Assembly (NCBI GenBank): GCA_016124535.1
Contig: WGNK01000031.1
Span: forward strand, 28,609-92,608
Reading direction: 5' to 3'
Length of the DNA: 64,000 bases
Origin: Azospirillum sp.
GTDB taxonomy: Bacteria; Pseudomonadota; Alphaproteobacteria; Azospirillales; Azospirillaceae
The position numbers were made by a program, and so were the translations under genes. The stretch's first letter is position 1. Each line of letters begins with the position of its first letter. This document shows positions 27,401-39,947 of the stretch, one piece after another. Below the pieces are notes generated by a model, which saw only the letters and a program-made list of their open reading frames with translations, was not told the DNA's origin and did not search any database.

Positions 27401-29329
27401 TCAACCGCGAACGAAGAACCAGGTGATGATCACGACCAAGCCGATGACCATCGCGAAGGCATAGTGAAAGACATACCCCGACTCCAGACTGGCGGCGCGT
27501 GCCGCCGCCGCCCGGGTCCGTGCCGCGACCCCGTCCGGGCCAAAACCGTCGATGATGGCGCCGTCGCCGGTCTTCCACAGACCCCGACCGAGCACCAGCG
27601 CCGGCTTGACCAGCATGGCGTCATAAAGCTCGTCGAAATACCACTTGCGTAAGAAGAAATTGTGCAGCGGCCGGAACAGTCTCACGAACTTCCCGGGCAG
27701 GTCCGGGATCATCACGTAGCACAGGAATGCGATGAAGATCCCGCTCAAACCGGCGATCAGCGGCTGATGCTCGATCCAGGCCGGCAAACCATGGTGGGCA
27801 GCTTCTATCGAATCATGGTTACCCAGAACCACCAAAGATCCCTGCCAGAAATCGCCACGGTGCTCGCCGATCAGGATCGGAGCGAACAGCATGCCGGCGA
27901 AGATCGACCCGAGCGCCAGCACGCCCAACGGAATGGTCATCACCAGCGGCGATTCGTGGACATGCGCCATCACCCGCTCGTTGGCGCGCGGCTTGCCGTG
28001 GAAGGTCAGGAACAGCAGGCGCCAGGAATAGAAGGCGGTCAGCAAGGCTGCGCCGACACCCACCCAGAACGCGAAGGCGCCGAGTTCGGTCCCGGAGGCG
28101 AACGCCGCCTCCAGGATCGCGTCCTTCGAATAGAAACCTGCGAAGATCGGAATGCCCGCCAGCGCCAGGCTACCGACCCACATCACGCCGTAGGTGAAGG
28201 GGATCAGCTTCCAGATGCCGCCCATGTTGCGCATGTCCTGCTCATCGGACATCGCATGGATCACCGAGCCGGCGCCCAGGAACAGCAGCGCCTTGAAAAA
28301 GCCGTGGGTCAGCAGGTGGAAGATGCCGGCACCATAGGCCGAGACGCCGCAAGCGAAGAACATGTAGCCGAGCTGGCTCATCGTCGAATAGGCGATCACC
28401 CGCTTGATGTCGAACTGGGTCATGCCGATGGTGCCGGCGATCAGCGCCGTTGCCGCCCCGACTACGGTGACCACGCCCAGCGCAATCGGTGCGTATTCAA
28501 ACATCGGCGACAGCCGTGCCACCATGAACACGCCGGCGGTGACCATGGTCGCGGCATGGATCAGCGCCGAAACCGGGGTCGGGCCCTCCATCGCATCGGG
28601 CAGCCAGGTATGCAGCCCCAGCTGCGCCGATTTGCCCATCGCCCCCATGAACAGCAGCAGGCAGGTGACGGTCAGCGCATCGGCCTGCCAGCTGAGGAAG
28701 GTGAAGCTCTGGCCGGCCAGGCTTGGCGCCTTGGCGAATACGGTCGCGAAATCAACCGAGCCGAACAGCACAAACACCGCGGCGATGCCAAGTGCAAAGC
28801 CGAAATCGCCGACCCGATTGACGATAAACGCCTTCATTGCCGCCGAGCAGGCGCTCGGCTTCTCGTACCAGAACCCGATCAGCAGGTAGGAGCACAGGCC
28901 GACACCCTCCCAGCCGAAGAACAGCTGGACGAAGTTGTTGGCGGTGACCAGCATCAGCATGAAGAAGGTGAACAGGCTGAGATAGGCCATGAAGCGCGGC
29001 TTGTGGTGGTCGTGAGCCATATAGCCGACCGAATAGACATGCACAGCCGCCGACACCACCGTCACCACGATCAGCATGACCACGGTCAGGCTGTCGAAGC
29101 GCAACGCCCACGATACTTCGAAGGTGCCGCTGGCGATAAAAGTGAAGAGCTCGATCACCCGGTTGTGGCCGTGCAGGCCGACATCGATGAACAGGAACAC
29201 CGAGATTGCCGCCGACAGGATCAAGGCCCCGCAGGTGACAATCTGGGCACCGCGGTCGCCGATCCAGCGCCCGAACAGTCCGGCGATGAAGGCGGCCAGC
29301 AACGGCAGAAAAATCGCAGCGACTTCCAT
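27401..29329 (-). CDS. nuoL: NADH-quinone oxidoreductase subunit L
   Basis: The 642-residue subunit is the most distal antiporter-like channel of complex I, with the lateral amphipathic helix expected in its last hundred residues. Signatures include FFGWEGVGLCSYLLIGFWY, RVGDFGFALGI, SAQLGLHTWLPDAMEGPTPV and GIFHLLTHGFFKALLFLGAG. It is separated from nuoK by 11 nt. Confidence 0.97.
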   Translation of the reverse strand: MEVAAIFLPLLAAFIAGLFGRWIGDRGAQIVTCGALILSAAISVFLFIDVGLHGHNRVIELFTFIASGTFEVSWALRFDSLTVVMLIVVTVVSAAVHVYSVGYMAHDHHKPRFMAYLSLFTFFMLMLVTANNFVQLFFGWEGVGLCSYLLIGFWYEKPSACSAAMKAFIVNRVGDFGFALGIAAVFVLFGSVDFATVFAKAPSLAGQSFTFLSWQADALTVTCLLLFMGAMGKSAQLGLHTWLPDAMEGPTPVSALIHAATMVTAGVFMVARLSPMFEYAPIALGVVTVVGAATALIAGTIGMTQFDIKRVIAYSTMSQLGYMFFACGVSAYGAGIFHLLTHGFFKALLFLGAGSVIHAMSDEQDMRNMGGIWKLIPFTYGVMWVGSLALAGIPIFAGFYSKDAILEAAFASGTELGAFAFWVGVGAALLTAFYSWRLLFLTFHGKPRANERVMAHVHESPLVMTIPLGVLALGSIFAGMLFAPILIGEHRGDFWQGSLVVLGNHDSIEAAHHGLPAWIEHQPLIAGLSGIFIAFLCYVMIPDLPGKFVRLFRPLHNFFLRKWYFDELYDAMLVKPALVLGRGLWKTGDGAIIDGFGPDGVAARTRAAAARAASLESGYVFHYAFAMVIGLVVIITWFFVRG

Positions 29330-29340
29330 GGCGGCGGTCC

Positions 29341-29649
29341 CTAGCCCTTCATCATATTGATGTCTTCGACCGCGATGGAGCCGCGGTTGCGGAAATAGAC
29401 GACCAGAATGGCAAGTCCGATCGCCGCCTCGGCGGCAGCCACCGTGAGGATGAACATGGCGAAGATCTGACCGACCAGATCACCCAGATGAACCGAGAAC
29501 GCTACCAGATTGATGTTGACTGCCAGCAGCATCAATTCAATCGACATCAAAATGATGATGACGTTGCGTCGGTTGAGAAAGATACCGAACACCCCGAGGG
29601 TGAACAGGATCGCGGCAACCGTCAGATAGTGGCCGAGGCCGATATCCAT
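29341..29649 (-). CDS. nuoK: NADH-quinone oxidoreductase subunit K
   Basis: The 102-residue, three-helix membrane subunit shows [20 protein letters not shown] and the buried-glutamate segment [15 protein letters not shown], both typical of NuoK. The start at 29649 (with AGGGGTG upstream) gives the family length; the longer open frame is spurious. It lies one base after the nuoJ stop. Confidence 0.96.
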   Translation of the reverse strand: MDIGLGHYLTVAAILFTLGVFGIFLNRRNVIIILMSIELMLLAVNINLVAFSVHLGDLVGQIFAMFILTVAAAEAAIGLAILVVYFRNRGSIAVEDINMMKG

Positions 29650-29650
29650 G

Positions 29651-30265
29651 TCACACCCCTCCCCTGGTCGGGACTTTGCGCACGGCCACCACGTCCTCGC
29701 GCCGTCGCGCCAGCTGGGCCGGAACATTCTGCCGGCGAACCCCTTCGCGCGACCGCAAGGTCAGCACGATGGCACCGATCATCGCCACCAGCAGGATCAT
29801 GCCGGCGGTCTGAAACAGATAGAAATACTGCGTGTAGATCAGCTGGCCCAACGCGCGGGTATTGGAAATCTGGTCAACCGGCGGCACCGGCGCGCCCAGC
29901 TGCGCCAGGGCGCCGGCCGCCGGCACCCAGCCGCTAACCATCGCCACCAGCTCCGAGACCAGAACCAGCCCGATCAAGCCGCCGATCGGCAGGTAGCGGA
30001 CCACGCCGCGGCGCAGTTCGACAAAATTGATGTCGAGCATCATGACCACGAACAGGAACAAGACCGCGACCGCTCCGACATAGACGATGACCAGGATCAT
30101 CGCCAGGAACTCCGCCCCCATCAGTACGAACAGACCGGCCGCCTGGAAAAACGCCGCGATCAGCCACAGCACCGAATGAACCGGGTTGCGTGCCGAGATC
30201 ACCATGACGCCGCAGATCAGCAAGGCGCAGGAGAACACGTAAAAGACGATGCTCTGTATGACCAT
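29651..30265 (-). CDS. nuoJ: NADH-quinone oxidoreductase subunit J
   Basis: The 204-residue, five-helix membrane subunit includes [12 protein letters not shown] and the pi-bulge helix region [20 protein letters not shown]. It transmits conformational change from the quinone site to the proton channels. A 66-nt gap separates it from nuoI, the largest within the operon. Confidence 0.96.
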   Translation of the reverse strand: MVIQSIVFYVFSCALLICGVMVISARNPVHSVLWLIAAFFQAAGLFVLMGAEFLAMILVIVYVGAVAVLFLFVVMMLDINFVELRRGVVRYLPIGGLIGLVLVSELVAMVSGWVPAAGALAQLGAPVPPVDQISNTRALGQLIYTQYFYLFQTAGMILLVAMIGAIVLTLRSREGVRRQNVPAQLARRREDVVAVRKVPTRGGV

Positions 30266-30331
30266 GAATTTCCCCGCCTCCCCGGCTTAGGGTCGGTGTC
30301 AGTGGTGCCCTGGCGGCTGTTGCGTCGAGTC

Positions 30332-30820
30332 CTAACGGTAGGGGGCGTCCGCCGCCAGATTGGCGGCAATGCGCGCCTCCCAACGATCGCCGTTGGCCAG
30401 CAGTTTTTCCTTGTTGTAGAACAGTTCTTCACGGGTTTCCGTGGAGAACTCGAAATTCGGGCCCTCGACGATCGCATCGACCGGGCAGGCTTCCTGGCAA
30501 TAGCCGCAATAGATGCATTTGGTCATGTCGATGTCGTAGCGCGTGGTCCGGCGGCTGCCGTCTTCACGCGGTTCGGCCTCGATCGTGATCGCCAGCGCCG
30601 GGCACACCGCCTCGCACAGCTTGCACGCGATGCAGCGCTCCTCGCCGTTAGGATAGCGCCGCAACACATGCTCGCCGCGGAAACGCGGGCTGATCGGCCC
30701 CTTCTCATAGGGGTAGTTGATGGTGACCTTGGGTCGAAAGAAATAGTCGAGGGTCAAAGCCAGGCCCGAGACCAGTTCGGTCAGGAACAGGCTACGAGCA
30801 GTCCGATCGAGGAATGCCAT
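30332..30820 (-). CDS. nuoI: NADH-quinone oxidoreductase subunit I
   Basis: The 162-residue peripheral-arm subunit holds two 4Fe-4S clusters (N6a and N6b) in two motifs, [12 protein letters not shown] and [16 protein letters not shown]. It passes electrons from NuoG to NuoB. The length is normal and the N-terminal amphipathic region should contact the membrane. Confidence 0.97.
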   Translation of the reverse strand: MAFLDRTARSLFLTELVSGLALTLDYFFRPKVTINYPYEKGPISPRFRGEHVLRRYPNGEERCIACKLCEAVCPALAITIEAEPREDGSRRTTRYDIDMTKCIYCGYCQEACPVDAIVEGPNFEFSTETREELFYNKEKLLANGDRWEARIAANLAADAPYR

Positions 30821-30866
30821 GGCACCAGGTCTCCTTGCCCCGGACGTCCGGGTTTTGCCGATTTGC

Positions 30867-31886
30867 TCAGCCGATGTTCTTGGGCAGCCAGCCGAAGCCG
30901 ACCAGGACGCCGGCGGTCAGCACAACCCAAACCAGCGAAAACGGCAGAAACACTTTCCAGCCCAGCCGCATCAATTGGTCGTAGCGATACCGTGGCACGG
31001 TCGCCCGCACCCACAGGAACACGAACAGAATGAAGGCAATCTTGATCGCGAACCAGATGATCCCCGGAACCCAGATGAAGGGCACGACGTTGAACGGCGG
31101 CAGCCAGCCGCCCAGGAACAGAATTGTCGTGATCGCGCTCATCAGGATCATGTTGCCGTATTCGGCGAGCATGAACAGGGCATAGGCCATCGCCGAGTAT
31201 TCGACGAAGAACCCGGCGACGATTTCCGACTCGCCCTCGGGCAGATCGAACGGAGCGCGATTGGTCTCCGCCAGCGCAGAGACGAAGAAGATGATGAACA
31301 TCGGGAACAACGGAATGCAGAACCACACGGTCTGCTGCGCCAGGACGATCTTCGACAGGTTGAGCGAGCCGACACACAGCAACACGGTGATCATCACGAA
31401 GCCGATCGAGACTTCGTAGGACACCATCTGTGCTGCCGAGCGCAACCCGCCCAGGAAGGCATATTTCGAATTCGAGGCCCAGCCGGCCATGACGATGCCG
31501 TAAACCCCCAGCGACGAGATGGCGTAGAGGTAAAGTACCCCGACATTGATGTCGGCGAGCACGATACCGGCGTCGAACGGGATCACGGCCCAGGCGACCA
31601 GGGCCAGCAGAAAGGTCATCACCGGGGCGCCGATGAAGATCGCCGGATTGGCGCCGGCCGGGAAGATCATCTCCTTGCCAAGCAGTTTGATGCCATCCGC
31701 GATCGGCTGGAGCAGGCCGAACGGCCCGACCAGGTTGGGGCCCTGGCGCATCTGGATCGCGCCCATGACCTTGCGCTCGGCATAGGTCAGATAGGCGACG
31801 CCGAGCATGACCGGGCCGACGATCAGAACGATTTCCGCGACGATGATGACCAGCGGCAGGACGTAGCCGCTCCAGAAGCTAGCCAT
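30867..31886 (-). CDS. nuoH: NADH-quinone oxidoreductase subunit H
   Basis: The 339-residue membrane subunit forms much of the quinone chamber. It includes [20 protein letters not shown] (the conserved ERK.MG..Q.R.GP loop), the acidic loop [20 protein letters not shown], and [18 protein letters not shown]. The start at 31886 overlaps the end of nuoG by 8 nt. Confidence 0.97.
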   Translation of the reverse strand: MASFWSGYVLPLVIIVAEIVLIVGPVMLGVAYLTYAERKVMGAIQMRQGPNLVGPFGLLQPIADGIKLLGKEMIFPAGANPAIFIGAPVMTFLLALVAWAVIPFDAGIVLADINVGVLYLYAISSLGVYGIVMAGWASNSKYAFLGGLRSAAQMVSYEVSIGFVMITVLLCVGSLNLSKIVLAQQTVWFCIPLFPMFIIFFVSALAETNRAPFDLPEGESEIVAGFFVEYSAMAYALFMLAEYGNMILMSAITTILFLGGWLPPFNVVPFIWVPGIIWFAIKIAFILFVFLWVRATVPRYRYDQLMRLGWKVFLPFSLVWVVLTAGVLVGFGWLPKNIG

Positions 31887-33942
31887 GGGTACCGGTCTTC
31901 CCTGTGGCGGGGCTGACGAAGGCTTCGGCACACTGAGCCATGGTTACCGAAGCGCGGCTGATCGGGTCCGTCATATAAAAGTTTTCGATCGGCGACTTGA
32001 ACGGTGGCCCGTCGAGCGAACCGGGTTGGCCGAAGCTGCCCCAAGCGGCAGCGATGACCGCGTCGGTATGCGCGAAGACGGGGTTGGCGTCAACCAACCT
32101 CTGGCGGATCTGGGCCAGGCTGTCATAGGGCAGCTTGCAGCCCAGCACCTCCGACAGCGCGCGCAGAATGGTCCAGTCTTCCCGTGCCTCGCCGGGCGGG
32201 AAGTTGGCGCGGCGCCCTTGCTGCGGGCGGCCCTCGGTGTTGACGTAGGTGCCGTTCTTTTCGGTATAGGCGGCGCCCGGCAAAACCACATCGGCACGAT
32301 GGGCACCGCGGTCGCCGTGGTGGCCCTGATAGATCACGAAGGCCTGTCCCAGCCGCGAGGCATCGATCTCATCGGCCCCGAGCAGGAACACCACCTCGAT
32401 CTCGCCCTTCCCGGCGCCATCAAGGATGCCGCGGGTGCCGCGACCATCGGTCCCGGGCAGAAAGCCGAGATCGAGGCCACCGACCCGCGCCGCCGCAAGC
32501 TGCAGAACGTTGTAGCCGTTCCAGCCATCCCTGATCAGGCCGCAGGACTCGGCAACCAACCGCGCCGCCGCCTGAACCGCCAACCCGTCCGGCCGCGCCA
32601 GCGCGCCGGCCCCCAGGATCAACAGCGGGTGTTTGGCTGCCTTCAGCTTCGCCGCGAAGTCGTGGCGCCCTTCGGCGATCTCCTGCAGCGTCGGCGGCCC
32701 GGCCCCGAGATAGGTCGTGGGATAGGTCAGATCCACCCCCGGTCCGATCACCCCGACCTGCAACCCGCCCCGCCGATAGCGCTTCCGGATCCGGGCATTG
32801 ACCAAAGGCGCTTCGTGGCGCGGATCGGTGCCGACCAACAGGATAACGTCGGCCTTCTCGATGCCGGCGATCGTGCTGTTGAACAGGTAGCCGGCACGGC
32901 ACGAGGTATCAAAGGCCGCACCGTCCTGCCGGCAGTCGAGGTTGGGCGAGCCCAGCCCGGCCATCAGGTCCTTGAGCGCCACCATCGCCTCGGCGTCGCA
33001 CAAATCGCCGGCAAGCGCGGCGATGCGCTCGCCCGGCACACCCTTCAAGCGCGCAGCGATCGCCGCAAAGGCCTCGTTCCAGCTCGCCGGCTTCAGCTTG
33101 CCGTCGCGCCGGATAAAGGGGCGGTCGAGACGCTGGCGCTTGAGGCCGTCGCAGGCGTAGCGCGTCTTATCGGAAATCCATTCTTCGTTGACATCATCGT
33201 TGAGCCGCGGCAACACCCGCAAGACCTCGCCGCCGCGCAGATCGATCCGGATATTGCTGCCGACCGCGTCAAGCACGTCGATGCTCTCCGCCTTGCGCAA
33301 TTCCCAGGGCCGCGCCGAAAAGGCATAGGGTTTGGATGTCAACGCCCCGACCGGGCAGACATCGACCAGGTTTCCCGACAGCTCCGACGTGATCGCCTGC
33401 TCAATATAGGTCCCGACTTCCATGTGTTCGCCGCGCCCGGTCGCGCCCAGTTCGGGAACCCCGGCGATCTCTTCGGCGAACCGAATGCACCGCGTGCAGT
33501 GAATGCAGCGAGTCATCACGGTCTTGATCAGCGGCCCCAGTTCCTTGTCCTTGACCGCCCGCTTGGTCTCGCCATAGCGACCACGATCGAAGCCATAGGC
33601 CATCGCCTGGTCCTGGAGATCGCACTCGCCGCCCTGGTCACAAATCGGACAGTCGAGCGGGTGGTTGATCAGCAGAAATTCCATGACCCCGCGCCGGGCA
33701 TTGCGCGCCAGGGGCGAATTGGTCTTGATCACCATGCCTTCGCTGCATGGCATGGCACAGCTGGCGACCGGCTTGGGCGCCTTCTCCATTTCAACCAGGC
33801 ACATTCGACAATTGGCCGCGACTGAAAGCCGGTCGTGGTAGCAGAAGCGTGGCACCTCGACGCCGAGCATCTCACAGGCCTGGAGCACCGAAGTGCCCGG
33901 CTCGACTTCGATCGGCATGCCATCGATGGTCAGTTTCGGCAT
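31879..33942 (-). CDS. nuoG: NADH-quinone oxidoreductase subunit G
   Basis: The 687-residue peripheral subunit has a 2Fe-2S ferredoxin domain ([19 protein letters not shown] and CAMPCSEGM), a His/Cys 4Fe-4S site ([17 protein letters not shown]), another 4Fe-4S set ([11 protein letters not shown] with CPVGAL), and a large molybdopterin-oxidoreductase-like domain that has lost its cofactor. The start at 33942 gives the family N-terminus [13 protein letters not shown]. Confidence 0.97.
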   Translation of the reverse strand: MPKLTIDGMPIEVEPGTSVLQACEMLGVEVPRFCYHDRLSVAANCRMCLVEMEKAPKPVASCAMPCSEGMVIKTNSPLARNARRGVMEFLLINHPLDCPICDQGGECDLQDQAMAYGFDRGRYGETKRAVKDKELGPLIKTVMTRCIHCTRCIRFAEEIAGVPELGATGRGEHMEVGTYIEQAITSELSGNLVDVCPVGALTSKPYAFSARPWELRKAESIDVLDAVGSNIRIDLRGGEVLRVLPRLNDDVNEEWISDKTRYACDGLKRQRLDRPFIRRDGKLKPASWNEAFAAIAARLKGVPGERIAALAGDLCDAEAMVALKDLMAGLGSPNLDCRQDGAAFDTSCRAGYLFNSTIAGIEKADVILLVGTDPRHEAPLVNARIRKRYRRGGLQVGVIGPGVDLTYPTTYLGAGPPTLQEIAEGRHDFAAKLKAAKHPLLILGAGALARPDGLAVQAAARLVAESCGLIRDGWNGYNVLQLAAARVGGLDLGFLPGTDGRGTRGILDGAGKGEIEVVFLLGADEIDASRLGQAFVIYQGHHGDRGAHRADVVLPGAAYTEKNGTYVNTEGRPQQGRRANFPPGEAREDWTILRALSEVLGCKLPYDSLAQIRQRLVDANPVFAHTDAVIAAAWGSFGQPGSLDGPPFKSPIENFYMTDPISRASVTMAQCAEAFVSPATGKTGTHG

Positions 33943-33988
33943 GGATAGGCTCTCGCTGTGGGGTGCGGCATACGGGCGGGTCGCGGGA

Positions 33989-35275
<1,287 letters not shown>

Positions 35276-35287
35276 CGCAAGCTCTCC

Positions 35288-36118
35288 TTAATCCGCGGTT
35301 CCGGCATCGGTCTTGGACTTGGCCCTGGCACGGCTGCGCGGCTTCGTCTTGGGCGATCCCGACTCACCGCTGTCTGCCGTCTCCGTCCCGATGTCAGCGC
35401 CCGCAGTTTCGACACCGGCCCCGGCATCAACCGTGGCCGCGGCATCGTCGGCTGCCGCCGTCGCTAGGTCGGGCTCGGCCGCCGGCGCCGCTTCGGGCTC
35501 GCTGGCCTGGCGCTTGGGAACATGCAAGAGCGTCGTCGGACCCTTGACCGAACACGAAGTGCTTCGACCGATCTGCGATCCCGGCGCCGGCACTTCGCCG
35601 CGCGCCAGGGCATCGAGCAGCGCTTCCATGCCCGGCCCGTCGAGATCCTCGTAGTAATGATCGCCGATCTGTACCATCGGCGCATTGACGCAAGCGCCCA
35701 GGCACTCGGCCTCGATCACGGTGAACTGATTGTCCGGAGTGGTCTCGCCCATGGAAATGCCCAGCTTGCGCTCGCATGCATGGACCAAGTCCGCCGAACC
35801 GCGCAGCCAGCAGGGCGTGGTCGTGCAGATCTGCACGAAGTGCTTGCCGACCGGCGTCTTGTTGAACATCGTATAGAAGGTCGCCACCTCATAGACGCGA
35901 ATTCGCGGCATGCTGAGAAATTCGGCGACGTGGTCCATTGCCGCACGCGGCAACCAGTTATCACTCTGGCGTTGCGCCAGATCGAGCAGCGGCAGCACCG
36001 CGCTGGCCTGTCGACCGGGCGGATATTTGGCCACGATGCGCTCGGCGCGCGCCCGATTCTCGGGCGAGAACGCGAAGCTCTCGGGTTGCTCGACGGCGAT
36101 GGCGGCGGCACTGCTCAT
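35288..36118 (-). CDS. nuoE: NADH-quinone oxidoreductase subunit E with extended C-terminal tail
   Basis: Residues 1-175 of this 276-residue protein are a standard NuoE thioredoxin-like domain with its 2Fe-2S ligands in [10 protein letters not shown] and [10 protein letters not shown]. From about residue 205 to the end it carries a low-complexity tail, first rich in Ala/Glu/Asp and then basic ([13 protein letters not shown]). Such tails occur in some alphaproteobacterial NuoE proteins but are not needed for the cluster. The start at 36118 overlaps nuoD by 4 nt. Confidence 0.96.
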   Translation of the reverse strand: MSSAAAIAVEQPESFAFSPENRARAERIVAKYPPGRQASAVLPLLDLAQRQSDNWLPRAAMDHVAEFLSMPRIRVYEVATFYTMFNKTPVGKHFVQICTTTPCWLRGSADLVHACERKLGISMGETTPDNQFTVIEAECLGACVNAPMVQIGDHYYEDLDGPGMEALLDALARGEVPAPGSQIGRSTSCSVKGPTTLLHVPKRQASEPEAAPAAEPDLATAAADDAAATVDAGAGVETAGADIGTETADSGESGSPKTKPRSRARAKSKTDAGTAD

Positions 36119-37317
36119 CGATCGATCTCTCCGAACACGATATCGAGGGAACCGATGATCGCGATGACATCGGCCAGCATGTGGCCCTGCGACATGAAAT
36201 TGAGCGCGGCCAAGTGGACGAAAGCCGGCGGCCGGATCTTGCACCGGTAGGGACGGTTGGAGCCGTCAGAGACCAGATAGACGCCGAACTCACCCTTGGG
36301 CGTTTCGATCACCGAATAGGTTTCGCCGGCTGGAACGTGATAGCCTTCGGTGTAGAGCTTGAAGTGATGGATCAGCGCTTCCATCGAACTCTTCATCTCG
36401 CCCCGTTTTGGTGGTGCCACCTTCCGATCCTGGACCTTGACCGGCCCCGGCGTGTCTTTCAGCTTTACCAGGCACTGCCGAATGATCTTGATCGACTGCA
36501 GCATCTCTTCCATTCGCACCAGATAGCGCGCCCAGCAGTCGCCGGTGGTGCCGACCGGTACGTCAAAATCCAGTTCCTCATAAATGTCGTAGGGCTGCGC
36601 CTTGCGCAGATCCCAAGCGACATTGGACGCGCGCAGCATCGGGCCGCTGAAGCCCCAGTCGAGCGCCTCCTGGTCGGTCACGACGCCGATATCGACGGTG
36701 CGCTGTTTGAAGATGCGGTTTTCAGTCAGCAGGCGGTCGACGTCGGCGTAAAATTTGGGGAAGCGCTCGGTAAATTCCCAAATGTCATCGGCCAGACCGG
36801 CCGGCAGGTCCTGGTGGACGCCGCCCGGCCGGATGTAATTGGCATGGAGCCGGGCGCCGCAGACGCGCTCGTAGAACTCCATCATGACTTCGCGCTGCTC
36901 AAAGCCCCACAGCGCCGGCGTCACCGCACCGACATCCAGCGCCCCGGTGCCGATGCACAAGATGTGGTTGAGGACGCGGGAAATCTCGGTGAACATGACC
37001 CGAATGATCTGGCCACGCCGGGGGGCGGTAATGCCCAGCAGCTTTTCCACCGCGATGGCGTAGGCATGCTCCTGGGCCATCGGCGCGACATAATCGAGCC
37101 GGTCGAAATAGGGCACCGACTGGATGTAGGTCTTGTATTCGATCAGCTTTTCGGTGCCCCGATGGAGCAGCCCGATATGGGGATCGCACCGTTCGACCAC
37201 CTCGCCGTCCATTTCGGTGATCAGGCGCAAAACGCCGTGAGCCGCCGGATGCTGCGGTCCGACATTGATCGAATAGGGTTTGATGTAACCCTTCGACTGG
37301 ACGTCGGCTGTCGTCAT
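36115..37317 (-). CDS. nuoD: NADH-quinone oxidoreductase subunit D
   Basis: The 400-residue subunit shares ancestry with the large subunit of NiFe hydrogenases and forms the quinone site with NuoB. It contains [17 protein letters not shown] (with the quinone-site histidine), [15 protein letters not shown] and [17 protein letters not shown]. nuoC and nuoD are separate genes, overlapping by 4 nt, unlike the fused enterobacterial nuoCD. Confidence 0.97.
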   Translation of the reverse strand: MTTADVQSKGYIKPYSINVGPQHPAAHGVLRLITEMDGEVVERCDPHIGLLHRGTEKLIEYKTYIQSVPYFDRLDYVAPMAQEHAYAIAVEKLLGITAPRRGQIIRVMFTEISRVLNHILCIGTGALDVGAVTPALWGFEQREVMMEFYERVCGARLHANYIRPGGVHQDLPAGLADDIWEFTERFPKFYADVDRLLTENRIFKQRTVDIGVVTDQEALDWGFSGPMLRASNVAWDLRKAQPYDIYEELDFDVPVGTTGDCWARYLVRMEEMLQSIKIIRQCLVKLKDTPGPVKVQDRKVAPPKRGEMKSSMEALIHHFKLYTEGYHVPAGETYSVIETPKGEFGVYLVSDGSNRPYRCKIRPPAFVHLAALNFMSQGHMLADVIAIIGSLDIVFGEIDR

Positions 37318-37946
37318 TTCGATTCGCTCCCGGTAATCGGCCCGCGCGCCTTTTCATCACCCGGCAGCATGACCCCGGTCATACCCTCCCAGGGGCTCAG
37401 GAAATCGAAACTGCGAAATTCCTGGGTCAGCTTGACCGGCTCGTAAACCACGCGCTTCTGTTCGTCGTCGTAGCGCATTTCGACATAGCCGGTCAGCGGG
37501 AAGTCCTTGCGCAGCGGGTGGCCGTCAAAGCCATAATCGGTCAGAATGCGCCGGAGGTCGGGGTGGTCGGCAAAGAAGACGCCGAACAGATCCCAGGTCT
37601 CGCGCTCGAACCAGTTCGCCGAGTTGAACACCGCGGTTGCCGATGGCACCGGCGTGTCTTCGTCGGTATGGACTTTGACCCGGACCCGATGATTATGCTT
37701 CAGGCTGAGCAGGTTGTAGACGACGTCGAAACGCTCCTCACGAGCCGGCCAATCGACTCCGCAGATATCCATCAGCAGCTTGAATTGGCACGCCGGCTCG
37801 TCTCGCAGGAAGGTCAGCACCCGCACGATCGCCGGCCGCTGCACGGTCACCACCAGCTCGCCGAGCTTGACTTCGGTGCTCAGCACCACATCGGACAACC
37901 CCGACTTGATGTGGTCGCCGAGTTCCTTGAGGGCTTGATCGCTCAT
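37314..37946 (-). CDS. nuoC: NADH-quinone oxidoreductase subunit C
   Basis: The 210-residue subunit is the 30-kDa-type protein of the peripheral arm. It contains the signature [27 protein letters not shown] region (given here in part: [14 protein letters not shown]) and [19 protein letters not shown]. It has no cofactor and scaffolds NuoB and NuoD. Confidence 0.97.
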   Translation of the reverse strand: MSDQALKELGDHIKSGLSDVVLSTEVKLGELVVTVQRPAIVRVLTFLRDEPACQFKLLMDICGVDWPAREERFDVVYNLLSLKHNHRVRVKVHTDEDTPVPSATAVFNSANWFERETWDLFGVFFADHPDLRRILTDYGFDGHPLRKDFPLTGYVEMRYDDEQKRVVYEPVKLTQEFRSFDFLSPWEGMTGVMLPGDEKARGPITGSESK

Positions 37947-37963
37947 TGATTTCGGCCTGAGGT

Positions 37964-38518
37964 TCAGCGGGCGAGGCGGTTGCCGCGCCGGATTTTGTTT
38001 TGAAGCTGCAAGATGCCGTAGATCAGCGCCTCGGCGGAAGGCGGACAGCCCGGGACATAGATATCGACCGGGACGATGCGATCGCAGCCGCGCACCACCG
38101 CGTAGGAATAATGATAGTAGCCGCCACCGTTGGCGCAGCTGCCCATCGAAATCACCCAGCGCGGCTCCGGCATCTGGTCGTAGACCTTGCGCAGGGCTGG
38201 CGCCATCTTGTTGGTCAGCGTGCCGGCGACGATCATCACGTCGGACTGACGCGGGCTGGGGCGGGGAATCACGCCGAACCGATCAAGATCGTAGCGCGCC
38301 ATGTAAGCGTGGATCATCTCGATCGCGCAACAGGCCAGACCGAAGGTCATCGGCCACAAGGAGCCGGTCCGCGCCCAGTCGAGCAGAGAATCCAGACTGG
38401 CGACCAGAAATCCCTTGTCCTGAATTTCCTGAGTGACGGCCTTGAGATAGGCCTCCTGCTCCGGCCCCGGCGGCAGCGGTGCCCCGGAAACCAGGGCCTT
38501 GCCAACGTCTACTCCCAT
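37964..38518 (-). CDS. nuoB: NADH-quinone oxidoreductase subunit B
   Basis: The 184-residue subunit carries cluster N2, the last iron-sulphur centre before quinone. Its ligands lie in [20 protein letters not shown] and [11 protein letters not shown]. The start at 38518, inside the 3' end of nuoA, gives the family N-terminus; the longer open frame is spurious. Confidence 0.97.
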   Translation of the reverse strand: MGVDVGKALVSGAPLPPGPEQEAYLKAVTQEIQDKGFLVASLDSLLDWARTGSLWPMTFGLACCAIEMIHAYMARYDLDRFGVIPRPSPRQSDVMIVAGTLTNKMAPALRKVYDQMPEPRWVISMGSCANGGGYYHYSYAVVRGCDRIVPVDIYVPGCPPSAEALIYGILQLQNKIRRGNRLAR

Positions 38519-38877
38519 TCCAACGCTCCCTTCTTCCACTCGTAGGCGAAGCCGACGGTGAGCACGCCGAGGAAGACGATCATCGACCAGAAGCCGAACA
38601 TCCCGATTTCGCCCAGGGTGACCGCCCACGGAAACAAGAAGGCAACCTCAAGGTCGAAGATGATAAACAGGATCGAGACCAGATAAAACCGGACGTCAAA
38701 CTTTCGCCGTGCGTCCTCGAACGGCTCGAAACCGCATTCGTAGGGCGAAACTTTCTCGCTGTCGGGGTTCTGGCGCGCCACCAGCAGCGACATCACCACC
38801 GCACCTCCGGCGACCGCCGCAGCGATGACGAGGAAGACCAGGATCGGCAAGTATTGGATGATCAGCGGGTTGGTCAT
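38509..38877 (-). CDS. nuoA: NADH-quinone oxidoreductase subunit A
   Basis: The 122-residue, three-helix membrane subunit has the NuoA signature [20 protein letters not shown] followed by [20 protein letters not shown]. It is the first gene of the operon. The start at 38877 has AGGGAA upstream. The 217-bp gap to tRNA-Asp (38878-39094) should hold the operon promoter, but I see no clear match to a consensus. Confidence 0.97.
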   Translation of the reverse strand: MTNPLIIQYLPILVFLVIAAAVAGGAVVMSLLVARQNPDSEKVSPYECGFEPFEDARRKFDVRFYLVSILFIIFDLEVAFLFPWAVTLGEIGMFGFWSMIVFLGVLTVGFAYEWKKGALEWE

Positions 38878-39094
38878 GGCATTCCCTATCAGGGCCCGTC
38901 CTGCCACGGTCGGCATCCGGTTCCGGGCACTCTCACCAGCCGGCCAACCCTTGCCGGATCAAGCCGCGTAGCCGGCCAATGAGCCGCGCGACTATAGGCC
39001 AGCACACCATATCCGAAAAGCAAAATGACGAGGCCTGCCCCCTGTCAGACTACTCAGGGAGACAAGCCGGAAGACCCCACATTTCCAAGGAGTT

Positions 39095-39171
<77 letters not shown>

Positions 39172-39331
39172 TGAACGTGACTTAAGACCATACAAAATAC
39201 TGCGATGTCCCTCGGAGTACCCTGGCCCTTGAGAGGCCGCGGTCTCCGGTGACACCGGATGGCGGCAGCTTCTATCCGAGCCGGCCCCGCCTGTCAACGC
39301 GCTTGCCGCCGCTTTGTGGCGTTTGCGTGAT

Positions 39332-39553
39332 TTAACCTTCCCGCAAGCGTCGACGCAGATCGTCCAGGCGAACGAAGGCATCGACCATTTCCGGCGACAG
39401 GTCACGCATGTCGACCACGCCCGGGCCACCGAACCGGGTCAGCGTCTTTTCCAACGCCCGTTCGAGCAGTTCCGAGACCTCAAGGTCGCCTTGCTCCAGC
39501 GCCAGTTGCATGGCGTAGAGTATGCGGTCTCCCAGGCGCCGCTCGATCGTCAC
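39332..39553 (-). CDS. Small conserved-type hypothetical protein (73 residues)
   Basis: The 73-residue, highly charged, helical protein starts at a GTG with a very strong GGAGGAGGAA site upstream, which supports it being real. It lies between two tRNA genes. It has no signal peptide, membrane segment or cysteine; the C-terminal half contains a second predicted helix (RDLSPEMVDAFVRLDDLRRR). No function is recognised. Confidence 0.65.
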   Translation of the reverse strand: MTIERRLGDRILYAMQLALEQGDLEVSELLERALEKTLTRFGGPGVVDMRDLSPEMVDAFVRLDDLRRRLREG

Positions 39554-39693
39554 CGGTTCCTCCTCCGCGACATCGCCCGGTCCGAACGGAATTCCGTGCT
39601 TCCGACCGGCGGGAAAGAGAAATCGCGCCTTTGGCGTGGCCTGTCAACCACTCCGGGCGGTCGCCGTGCCGGGGTGACATTTCCCGGCCGAAG

Positions 39694-39704
39694 CCCCCCC
39701 CCCC
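39694..39704. repeat. Homopolymer tract of eleven C
   Basis: Eleven consecutive C residues lie in the gap between the 73-residue gene and tRNA-Val. Such tracts are prone to slippage and to sequencing error; no coding region depends on it here. Confidence 0.8.
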
Positions 39705-39731
39705 GCGGAGGCCCGCACAGCTTACATCCGA

Positions 39732-39757
39732 GCTGCTGGTGGGCGCTGCTGGTGGGC
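39732..39757. repeat. 13-bp tandem duplication of the tRNA-Val 3' end
   Basis: GCTGCTGGTGGGC occurs twice back-to-back (39732-39744 and 39745-39757). The second copy includes the encoded CCA and first acceptor bases of tRNA-Val (minus strand). The duplication may be a scar of an integration or slippage event at the tRNA end. Confidence 0.7.
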
Positions 39758-39824
39758 GATGACGGGATCGAACCGCCGGCATTCTCGGTGTAAACGAGAC
39801 GCTCTACCGCTGAGCTAATCGCCC
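39750..39824 (-). tRNA. tRNA-Val (TAC)
   Basis: On the minus strand the gene forms acceptor GGGCGAT with ATCGCCC, D-arm AGCTCAGCGGTAGAGC, anticodon loop TTTACAC with anticodon TAC, T-loop GTTCGATCC, discriminator A, and an encoded CCA at 39750-39752. Confidence 0.97.
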
Positions 39825-39947
39825 ATGCCCCCTACCCGCGCGGGCAAGGCCGAGGTCGTCCGCAAAACCGGCGGACGCAAGCGGTCGCCTGCCGACCGCC
39901 CTAACTCACTTCCGCGATTTTTCCTCACCGAACTTGCTTTCTCAAGC

